Under the pieces are notes generated by a model, which worked only from the letters and a program-made list of their open reading frames with translations, had not been told where the DNA came from and made no database searches. Source: Nymphaea colorata (taxonomy: Eukaryota > Streptophyta > Magnoliopsida > Nymphaeales > Nymphaeaceae). From it: a stretch of 64,000 nt of DNA. Below, one piece after another: positions 53,451 to 63,075 of this stretch. A program made the translations under genes and the position numbers. How positions within the stretch are numbered: position 1 is the first letter of the stretch; each line of letters opens with the position of its first letter. The stretch is taken from contig NC_045141.1 of the NCBI RefSeq assembly GCF_008831285.2, positions 19,464,848 through 19,528,847 of the forward strand, given 5' to 3'.

Positions 53451-53648
53451 TAAAACTTAAAGTCAAGGAATGAAGAATTAAGACAGGCAGGTACAGGCCG
53501 TGGCAGGAAGCTTTGCACTCAAATTCCGCAGTATAATCCACAGAGAGAGAGAAAGAGTTCAGATAGTCCTTTGAGTTTGTCCACAGGCGGTCTTTCCACT
53601 TGTTTAGAAATCCAAATACTAGAAATGAACCATTGACGCAATGATGAG

Positions 53649-56600
53649 ATGCAGTTGCAATATATGAAGACTGAAGGAAGAAATTCAAGTGCAAATTATA
53701 GTCTGTCAGATCATTCGCGATCCTTTAACGCTTCTTCGTATCGTGAAGGTATTTTTCTCTTTATATATGTTTTGATTTCATGGTGAGACATTTTTTGTTT
53801 CTCATTCTGCGGCAGGAAAATTGTCTAGCTTGTTAGGGTGTTGCCTGTTCCTTCTTTCTTGATATATGTTCTGCACACTCCGCAACATGAAATAGTAACA
53901 CGATGTGAGGCCTCCATCATAATGTCCCTATGTCGATAGAAGAATTAATATCGAAAAATAACAGCTGTAGGAGTCTGCTACTGTCTGAACCAAGCTTTTC
54001 TTTTCTCTGTAAAATGGGAACAGAGAGCTGTGTCCATTCCGGATTTTCAAATCTTCATCACGAAAACTTGAGAAAGCTCGCGAAAATGTCCCCAAAAATC
54101 TTCAGCAGGTCAGAACATCACCTACTTTGAGTATATCGCAGTTCTCTCACAATATGGCAACGATTTTTTCTGATATTTCAACATAAATCACTGACTAATC
54201 TCCTGGAAAGATTCGTAAGAGGCACCTGCCACTATTTGAAACAGTGGTATCCAGCATATTTATCTATGGGTGAGTCACATAATCTCAATGGAATTTTTCA
54301 AGAACTGTTTCTGATTTCGATTTAACTCATTTGGGTTTAGTGGCACCTAAAACAGATATTTCTTCTACTGGGTATTTCTGATCCTATCTGGAAGCACCAA
54401 ATTAACGACTTTTAGGAAAGGAGAAATCGGACCTGATCAGGCCAGGTATGGATATAGTCAGGAGACAACGAGATATCATGGCAGAAGTGGAAAACTTGGC
54501 CTCAGAAAAGTCGGCGCTCGAGTCCCTTGTCGCTGAGACGACAACCCAGTTAGTAGAGACATCTGAGAAGCTGCAGGAAGTACGCTTAGCTCTCGACGTT
54601 GCTGAGAAAGAGAAATCGGAGATGCAGAAGCAGAAAGATGATGTTGTCCAAGCACTTGCTCAGATGCTGCGAGAGAAGTTGGAGATGCAGGAACAGAGGG
54701 ATGATGCCATCAAGGAGATGGAGGAGCTGCGCAGAGACCAGGCTGCAGGAACAATGCGGTTCTCTCAGGCAGAGTTGGAAGAGGCCACCAACAACTTCGA
54801 CAGGAACCTTATTGTAGGGAAAGGAGGAGTCGGAACCGTGTATAAGGCGCGACTCCATCACACGGCAGTTGCCATCAAGCGGCTGAATGTTGATCGCTTG
54901 CCTTGCGGGCATGAAATGGATTGGGAGGTATTCACTTTCTGGACATTTCGCCGTATTCTAACATTTCAGTGAACCTGCAACTTAATCAAATTCAGTTCTC
55001 GTTGAGATACAATACTAATGATGAGAGAAATCACGGAGTCTTTTTTAGCTATGTTTGGCACAATTCAGATAACAACATACTCTGCTCTTGCCGAGCACCA
55101 TATTACTTTTCAAATGCTTCCATAAGAAGGGAACATCTTTGAGAAGATGTATTTATTTAATCTTCAACTGTTCTGCAAACAATAGCCTTATTTGTTGAAC
55201 CATATTCCCCCGTGAAGCCCAAGGATTAAGAGGGACCGATTACCTTTCATATGCAAATGATTCTTAAGTGATGATTGAACAGAGACTGCATTGGTTTCAT
55301 TTCAACGGAAGAAGATAATGCGTATAAATTGATACCACTAAAGAAAAAAAGTAATGGATGCCCATTGAAGGAAATTTTACAGGCTCCGGAACTTGTTTTC
55401 ATATGCTTTCACCTTCAAACAGGTCCTGCTTATGGAGTAAAAGTGCAGCATTTGCTAGAACACATTGCACACAGTGGACCTGATTGAAGCATTTTCCTTG
55501 TTCCAGGTGGGCATGTTATGCAGAATGAGGCATCCACACTTCGTCACCCTCCTCGGCTGTTGCAGTGATTTGCGTGCTTTCATATTCGAATATCTCGAGA
55601 ATGGAAATTTGGACTACCAAATGGATGCATCCCCATCACTGACATGGCAATCCCGCATAAGAATAGCTGCAGAAATATGTGATGGCCTCCTCTTTCTCCA
55701 CTCCTTTGACGTGGCGCACACCAACTTGAAGCCCAGCAATATCCTTCTCGATCCTAATTTGGTCGCCAAGATTGATTTAGGATTCTGTTCTCCCTGCAAC
55801 AATTCAGATCCAGGTGATTGGGACCCAATGGGTAGCTGGGCCTACATTGACCCTGAGACCCATTTAGGTGCTCCTCACGAATGCAAGTCTGATGTATACT
55901 CATTTGGAGTCATCCTCCTACAGCTGCTTACCGGTCGCCCAGCACTACTGATAGCAGACGACATTCAGCATGAGGTGAATAGAGGAAAATTGGAGGAAGT
56001 ATTGGATCAAAGAGCTGGACAGTGGCCATTTGAGCAGGCACTAAGATTAGCTAATCTGGCATTGAGATGCTGCTGCGAGAGCTCACGACTGCGTCCTGAC
56101 TTGGAGTCTGACATCTGGCCGGTTCTAAATGCAATGAGAATGAGGTTCTCAGAATCTTCGGCAGCAAATAACGCACCAGAGGCGTCTAGGCAACCTCCTC
56201 ACCACTTCTTGTGCCCTATCACGCAGGTATGGTTTTCCACGCCTCCTTTGTTTTACGAGTCATGAATTATAATGTACGAAACAGACGTTTCGGTTGTAGA
56301 GCTTGGTTTAGCTTGCCAAAAGCCTCTTCACAAAAGCCCATTGAAAAAACAAGCCGAAAGCAAGCTCACGGAGAAGATGGTCACAAGACATTTGTACATT
56401 GGCATCTAAGCTCCCTGAAGCCAGATGGATGGACATGACTATCAGTGTTATTGACTCTTACGAATGAAAATTGCAGGACATAATGAACGACCCACACATG
56501 GCAGCTGATGGCTACACCTATGAGAAAGAAGCAATAGAAGTATGGCTGAATAGTGGGCATAACACTTCTCCCATGACCAATCTGCCGCTCAGCCATTCCA

Positions 56601-56659
56601 ACCTCACACCAAATCTTGCTCTTAGGTCTGCAATCCGTCAATGGCTTGACAGAGTGTGA
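53649..56659 (+). CDS. gene C: coiled coil - altered kinase - U-box protein, no UspA domain
   Basis: Four exons: 53649-53748, 54416-54927, 55507-56226, 56477-56659; phases 1, 0, 0 agree; 504 residues. The ATG at 53649 follows an in-frame TGA at 53634, so no UspA exon is joined here. The short Ser-rich N-terminus (about 34 residues) is unlike A or B. Residues about 45-145 are a coiled coil of EKLE/QKDD-type heptads. Kinase about 149-425: glycine loop VGKGGVGTVYKA, VAIK Lys 188, but the HRD Asp is Asn (HTNLKPSN, 277) and DFG is DLG (294). Catalysis is therefore doubtful; it looks like a pseudokinase. Residues about 435-504 are a U-box (FLCPITQDIMNDPH, GYTYEKEAIEVWL, TSPMTNLPL, LRSAIRQWL) with the expected conserved residues, so E2 binding and E3 ubiquitin ligase activity are likely. 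AATAAA lies about 110 bases after the stop. Confidence 0.87.
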
Positions 56660-56766
56660 AGAAGACTGGGCAACTATGGTATTGCTTTGTCATGTTGTTG
56701 GATATGGCGCCTTCACCTTGTCCTCTCTTCTCTTTCACACGTATAAATATATTTTTAACCCTAAAC

Positions 56767-56772
56767 AATAAA
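56767..56772 (+). terminator. poly(A) signal AATAAA of gene C
   Basis: Located in a block conserved with gene D (CCCTAAACAATAAAAC), 108 bases after the stop codon. Confidence 0.6.
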
Positions 56773-57164
56773 ACACAAACTATTGTTTGAAAAACAAATG
56801 ATTGGGAACTCCGTTGCTGCTCAACTTTTCCAGGTGTTGGCTCTTAAGCTTTTATGAGGTCCACCTCACAAACGGACTCCACCAACTCTCATCTCCTACC
56901 GACATTCATCCCCTTGAGGATGTATATGTGATATTTGAATGAAAAACGTTCATGCGACCATGGACTAGAGAGTACAGAAGACTGTTCTTAGCAAAACGAA
57001 GATGCCGAAGACTAAGTTTATTGCCATTATACTGAAACAATAAGCTGAAGCTCTACATTGAGAATAACTTTCTTTGATAAGTTGTTGGCTATATATTGAG
57101 AACAACTTTTTCTTATGAATATATCGATAACTTGAATATCCAGCATTGACTTTGACCATTCTGT
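56773..57164. other. 3' flank of gene C
   Basis: Conserved with the 3' flank of gene D (62629-63075) up to GACTTTGACCAT, which marks the right end of the duplicated unit. No gene. Confidence 0.6.
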
Positions 57165-57360
57165 TTGGACAACATAAATATCATAATTTGGTTAAAATAT
57201 CTACCGAAAGTGGATACTTTGTCGTTCTTGAATCGCCAAAGTTGAGCAAAAAAGTAGCTAGAAAATGCAAAAGAAAGACATGCAAAAATGAGATAAAAAA
57301 GAATCAGTGTTTCGGGAGATCCAGGCTATGATAGCCACCACCTCGATCTACTCTCGCAGA
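57165..57360. repeat. dispersed repeat, copy 2
   Basis: Matches 49242-49442 in order and orientation. It begins within about 10 bases of the end of homology between the C and D units. Confidence 0.8.
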
Positions 57361-57426
57361 ATTTGTCTTTGTAATGGAGGAAAAGATGGTGGACCATTCA
57401 CACATTCAAAAGGGCTCGCATGTTCT

Positions 57427-57728
57427 GAATCGTAGGACAAGGAGAGGTTGGAACCGTGTATAAGTTGCGACTCTTATCACACGGAAGTTGCCATCAAGCG
57501 GCTGAAACATGGGTTGCCAGTGAGCATAAAAGAATATGGGAATCCATACGAAAAACGAAGGCAAGTGACGTAGATGTTCTATAATCGGTGATCGAACTCT
57601 AGGGAACATTGTGGAGCGAGAACGAATCAAATGCAGGCAAGCAAACATTAAAACAATGAAGTTAGATTGTGGAGGCATGCTCGATGGAATTTGTTTTCAA
57701 CATTTTTTTGTGATTTAGATTCAACTAT
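57427..57728 (+). pseudogene. third, fragmentary copy of the gene C/D family
   Basis: 57427-57510 is a piece of exon 2 (GGTTGGAACCGTGTATAAG, TGCCATCAAGCGGCTGAA; i.e. GTVYK...VAIKRL) with a base change giving KLRL and no surrounding exon. It is followed directly by 57515-57728, which matches the part of gene D intron 1 at about 60105-60285 (GGGAATCCATA, AAAACAATGAAGTTAGA, TGATTTAGATT) that gene C intron 1 lacks. Exon 2 material preceding intron 1 material shows this copy is rearranged. Confidence 0.75.
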
Positions 57729-58298
57729 GGCTGTTCATGAGAGCTCGAACTTTAGCTTGAGTGGCAGAAGCCACGGCTCCAGCTCGTTTTGTACTTGAGC
57801 TCGCTAACTCAAGCTTGGCTCAGCTCGAGTTTAGTGAGTCTAAACATGAAGACCAAGAGGAGCGACAGACCGGGCCAAACTAAAAAATAATAATTTTTTT
57901 AATATAAAATTATTTTTTCCTGCGCTCACCTGGGCCATGGCCCAGGCGGCCCCCCCTCCGCCCCTGCTGCTAGGCTAAGCTCGAGCTCAAGTTCGGCTAG
58001 AGCTTAGCGGCACTATCTATAAAAAATTACCATTCATATAAAGTGATATGTTAAGGTTTGAGCCCTGAACGTATAGGTTGCCAGCCTCAATAGAAAACTT
58101 TTTTTTTCCTTTACATATTCTTTCTCCAAGAACTTAAGAGAGTTTAACCAAGTCGAATCTGCCTAGTTCAAGCTCAACTCATGAAATTAAACGAGTTCAT
58201 TTTTTGACTGGAACTCTTGACTCGTTTATGAAATAGTCAAGTTCAAATCGTGTTTTATTGGACAAGTTGAGGTCGAGCTCGGGCTTGTTGAACAGCCC
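57729..58298. mobile_element. 570-base element with GGCTGTTCA terminal inverted repeats and a nested insertion
   Basis: The left end GGCTGTTCATGAG and the right end (reverse complement GGGCTGTTCAACAAG) are inverted repeats. The inside is filled with GAGCTCGA/CAAGCTCGAG words, a common plant dispersed repeat. The middle (about 57845-57975) is different in composition (AT block, then GGGCCATGGCCCAGGC and GCCCCTGC), suggesting a second element inserted within. Confidence 0.55.
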
Positions 58299-58400
58299 TA
58301 GATCCAATTCACTTGGGTAAAATAGCAACTAAACATATATTTCTTTTACTATATTACTTCAGGAGCCTAGGAACTGACCTGATTTGACCGAGTAAAAGTC

Positions 58401-58816
58401 TTGAAATGTCAATATATCCGATTTGAATCGAATATCTAACCGATCCAATTCGAAAAAATCAGATGTGAAAAAAAATTTAATACCCGATTAAGAAATTGAA
58501 TCGAATTCCAATTTAATAAATGGCAGCTGATCATATTCGAATGTACATAAATATCAAATTGGATTCGGATATGGATCAGATTTATTTTTAGATAAATATT
58601 CAATATCTAATGTTATTAAATTTTTGAAAATTGGCAAAATCCGGTTCAAAATTTAGATTCAGATTCAGATATAAATATAAAAATCGGATTCAATTTAGAT
58701 TCGGATTGTAAAATCGAATTTTAGGTTTGGAATTGGATATGAGAACACATGAATATCCAAAAAAGTGGATAGAATTAAGGATATATCCGGTTCGAATTCG
58801 ATCCGTTGACATTCCT
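58401..58816. mobile_element. GAAT-rich inserted element upstream of gene D
   Basis: Starts AATGTCAATATATCCGA and ends with the inverted equivalent TCCGTTGACATT. The interior is an array of degenerate GATTCGGATT words. It lies inside the first promoter unit shared with gene C (GACCGAGTAAAAGTCTTGAA on the left, AAGCAAAATGTCATTTTC on the right); the C copy at 53180-53215 represents the uninterrupted site. Confidence 0.65.
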
Positions 58817-59200
58817 AAGCAAAATGTCATTTTCATTGTCAAGGGAAGACCATGTCCCCATGGTAGGAGGAAGAGGTTTACTTTCACATTAAGAACCTAA
58901 TTAAGACTCCTTCGTTAGACTTTTCTTTTTTATGATTTATATTCTATCGATCATCAATCTCGTTGTAATGTTATTAAGTGTTTTTGGAGATCCGACCGAG
59001 TAAAAGTCTTGATTCCAATCCCTACCCAGCTCTTGTTGCCAGAATGCCACATTTAAGACCGACATGTGAAGACGGTGGCAGGAAGATTCGCACTCAATTC
59101 CCAGTGGAACCCACGGAGAAAGGGTACGAGAGTCCTTTGAATTTGTCCACAGACGGCCTTTTCAGTTGTGTATAAAATGAACCATTGACGCAGTGATGAG

Positions 59201-62200
59201 ATGCAGTTGCAATGTATGAAGACTGAAGGGAAGAAATTTAAATATAGTCTGTCAGATCGTTCGCGATCATTTGAAGCTTCTTCGTATCGTGAAGGTATTC
59301 TTCTCCTTACATAAATTTTGATTTTATAATGAGACATTTTTTTGTTTCTAATTCTGCAGCAGGAAAAATGTGTAGCTTCTTGGGTTGTTGCCAGTTCCTT
59401 CTTTCTTGATATATTTTGTGCACACTCCCCAACATGAAAAGAGTAACACGATACCATGCCTCCGACATAATGTTCCTATGTCGATAGAAGAAATAATATC
59501 GAAAAATAACAGGCCTATTGTCAAAATCAAACTCCACCCACCAGGCTTCGAGGTCTTACATACTACGTTTAGCTTCAGGAGGAGGTCAAGAGTTGAAGCA
59601 CTTTCTCTCCCCTGACTAGGAATCTGCTTCTGTCCGATCCAAGCATTTCTTTTTTCCGAAAAAAAAGGGAGCAGAACTGTGTTAATTTTGGATTTTCAAA
59701 TCTTCATCAAGAAAAATTGCGAAAGAAAGCCAAAATATCCCGAAAGAACTTCGGAAGTCAGGACATTTCCTACTTCGAATATATAGCAGTTCCCTCACAA
59801 TATGGTCAGCCATGATTTTTTACCTAGATCTCCACTTGTTTTGGAACATTTGCTTCACCGTAAACACAACGCAATGTTTTGTTTTCTATATTACAAGATA
59901 AATCATTGACTTATCTCTTGGAAAGATTTGTCAAAGGCTCCTGCCACCATTGTGAAACAATGTTATCCTGCATATTAATCTATCGGTGAGTCGCACAATG
60001 CTACAAATACCAGAGAATCTCTTCTCCAGGTTCAATTTTATGGTGAGTGATGTGGTGAGGTCAATCAATATACCTCTGACGTTTGATTAGTATATGGAAC
60101 ATGGTGAATAAAAAGAACATGGGAATCCATAGGGAAGCCAAAGCAAGAGAAGTGAACGGTTTATAATAGATGAAAGGGTTCTAGGAAACAGTGTGATGCG
60201 AGAAATGAATGCTGTCATGTAAACTTCAAAACAATGAAGTTAGACTGTGAATCTTTCAAGAATTATATCTGATTTAGATTTAACTCATTTGGGTTTAATG
60301 GCACCTAAAAACAGATCATTTCTTCTACTGGGTACTTCTGATCCTATCTGGAAGTACCAAATAACGACTTGTAGGAAAGGAGAAATCAGACCTCATCAGG
60401 CCAGGAATGGATATAGTCAGGAGACTACGAGATATCATGGCAGAAGTGGAAAACTTGGCCTCAGAAAAGTCGTCACTCGAGTCCTTTTTCCCTGAGATGA
60501 CAACCCAGTTAGTAGAGACATCTGAGAAGCTGCAGGAAGTACGCTTATCTCTCGACGTTGCAGAGAAGGAGAAATTGCAGATGCAGAAGCAGAAGGATGA
60601 TGTTGTACAAACGCTTGCGCAGATGCTGCAAGAGAAGTTGGACATGCAGAAACAGAGGGATGATGCCATCAAGGAGATGGAGGAGCTGCGCAGAGCGCAG
60701 GCTGCAGGAACAATGCGGTTCTCTCAGGCAGAGTTGGAAGAGGCCACCAACAACTTCGATAGCAGCCTGATCATGGGGCAAGGAAGGGTTGGAACCGTGT
60801 ATAAGGCGCGCGTCCATCACACGGCAGTGGCCATCAAGCGGCTGACTGTTGATCCCTTGCCTTGTGGGCATGACATGGATTGGGAGGTATTCACTTTCTA
60901 GTTTCTTCTTGGCATTTTGCCGTTTTCTAACATTTCAGTGAACCTGAAACTTGATCAAATTCAATTCTCGTTGAGATAGGATTTAAGGGAACCTCATCGA
61001 GAATGCGTGTATTTATTTCATCTTGTACTGTTCTGCAAACAATGGCCTTATCTGTTGAACCATATCCCCACATGCAGCCCAAGGACTAACAGGGACCGAT
61101 TACCTTCTATGTGCACACCATTCATGTTGCTTCTCTTGATAAGTGACCGTTGAACAAAGACTGCATGCATTGGTTTTATTTCAATGGGAGAAGAAAATGC
61201 TCATAAATTGGTACCACTAAAGAAAAGAAGTAATGGAGGCCCAGTGAAGGAAATTTCACAGGTTCCCGGACTTGTTTGCATGTGCTTTCACCTGCAAACA
61301 GGTCCTGCTTAATGGAGTAACATATAGTGCAGCATTTGCTTGAACGCATTGCACGGAATGGACCTGATTCAAGTATTTTCCTTGTTCCAGGTGGGCTTGT
61401 TATGCAAAATGAGACATCCACACTTAGTCACCTTCATCGGCAGGTGCAGCGAGTTAAGTTCTTTCGTATTCGAATACCTCGAGAATGGAAACTTGGACGA
61501 CCGTATGAATGCATCCCCATCGCTGACATGGCAATCCCGCATACGAATAGCTGCAGAAATATGTGACGGCCTCCTCTTTCTCCACTCCATTGGCGTGGTG
61601 CTCAACAACTTGAAGCCCTGCAATATCCTCCTCGATGCTAATCTCGTCGCCAAGATTGATGTAGGATTCTGTTCTTCCTGCAACAGTTCAGATCTAGATG
61701 ATTGGGACCCAATGGGTAGCTTGGCCAACATTTACCCTGAGTTCCATTTAGGTGGTGGGCCTATCTACTCATTTGGAGTCATTCTCCTACAGCTGCTTAC
61801 TGGTCGCCCAGCACTTCTGATAGCAGACGACATTCAGCGTGAGGTGAATAGAGGAGACTTGCAGGAAGTGTTGGATCAAAGAGCTGGACGTTGGCCATTT
61901 GAGCAGGCACTAGAATTAGCTAATCTGGCGTTGAGATGCTGCGCCGAGATCTCACTACTGCGTCCTGACTTGAAGTCTGACATCTGGCGGGTACTAAATG
62001 ATATGAGAATGAGGTGCTCAGAATCTTCGGCAGCAAATACCGCACCAGAAGCTTCTAGGCAACCTCCTGACTACTTCTTGTGCCCCATTACACAGGTACG
62101 GTTTGCTACGGCTCCTTTGTTTTATGTGCCATGAACTATAATATATGAAGCAGACGTTTCGGCTGTCGAGCTTGGTTCAGCTTGTGATCTATTCACGAAA

Positions 62201-62521
62201 GCCCATTGAAAAAACAAGCCGAAAGTGAGCTCGTCGCGGAGAAGTTGATCACAAGATGTGATCAATGATGTGAACTATTACTCGTCTGGATGTGACATGA
62301 CTACCAATGCCATTGACTCTTACCAATGAAAATTGCAGGATATAATGCGCGACCCACACATGGCAGCTGATGGCTATACCTACGAGAAAGAAGCAATACA
62401 AGAATGGCTGAATGATGGGCATAGCACTTCTCCCATGACAAATCTGCCGCTTAGCCATTCCAACCTCACACTAAATCTTGCTCTTAGGTCTGCAGTCCGT
62501 CAGTGGCATGACAGAGTGTGA
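59201..62521 (+). CDS. gene D: tandem duplicate of gene C, coiled coil - altered kinase - U-box
   Basis: Four exons: 59201-59294, 60375-60886, 61391-62095, 62339-62521; same phases as gene C, 497 residues. Exon 1 differs from C by an in-frame 6-base indel; exons 2 and 4 are the same length as in C. Coiled coil about residues 43-143. Kinase region: glycine loop MGQGRVGTVYKA (third Gly is Arg), VAIK Lys 186, HRD Asp again Asn (LNNLKPCN, 275; the His is Leu), DFG is DVG. The helix-F segment is shortened: C reads HLGAPHECKSDVYSFG and D reads HLGGGPIYSFG, losing the invariant Asp. The fold may be impaired and the domain cannot be a normal kinase. The C-terminal U-box (CPITQDIMRDPH, GYTYEKEAIQEWL, TSPMTNLPL) is intact. 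The open frame, kept despite many substitutions, suggests a retained non-catalytic role. Intron 1 is longer than in C by an insertion of about 250 bases. Confidence 0.83.
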
Positions 62522-62622
62522 AGAAGACTGTTGTTCTTATTCTGTTCTGGGCAACTATGGTATCGCCATGTCTTTATTTTCTCTTTTCTCTTTCACATGT
62601 ATATACATTTTTAGCCCTAAAC

Positions 62623-62628
62623 AATAAA
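62623..62628 (+). terminator. poly(A) signal AATAAA of gene D
   Basis: In the same conserved block as in gene C, 102 bases after the stop codon. Confidence 0.6.
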
Positions 62629-62755
62629 ACAGTTAAGACAAACTATTGTTTGAAAAACAAATGATTGGGAACTCCGTTTCTGCTCAACTTCTCCAAGTGT
62701 TGGCTCTTAAGCTTTTATGAGGTCCACTTCACAAACGGACTCCACCAACTCTCAT

Positions 62756-62818
62756 CTCCTACCGGCCTTCATCCTGTCTGTTGACAACTTCTCCTACCGG
62801 CCTTCATCCTGTCTGTTG
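62756..62818. repeat. 28-base direct duplication downstream of gene D
   Basis: CTCCTACCGGCCTTCATCCT plus GTCTGTTG occurs at 62756-62783 and again at 62791-62818, identical. The gene C flank has only one, diverged copy, so this arose after the gene duplication. Confidence 0.85.
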
Positions 62819-63075
62819 TGACGACTCCCTCAGGATGTATATGTCAAATTTGAATGAAAAACGTTGAGGGCAACCATGGACTAGAGAAGACTCTTATTCT
62901 TAGCAAAGCGAAGATGCCGAAGACTAAGTTTATTGCTATTATATTGAAACAACAAGCTGAAGTTGTACATTGAGAATAACTTTCTTTGATAAATTGTCGG
63001 CTATATATTGAGAATAATTTTTTCTTATGAATATATCGAAAATAACTTGAAAATCCAGCATTGACTTTGACCATG

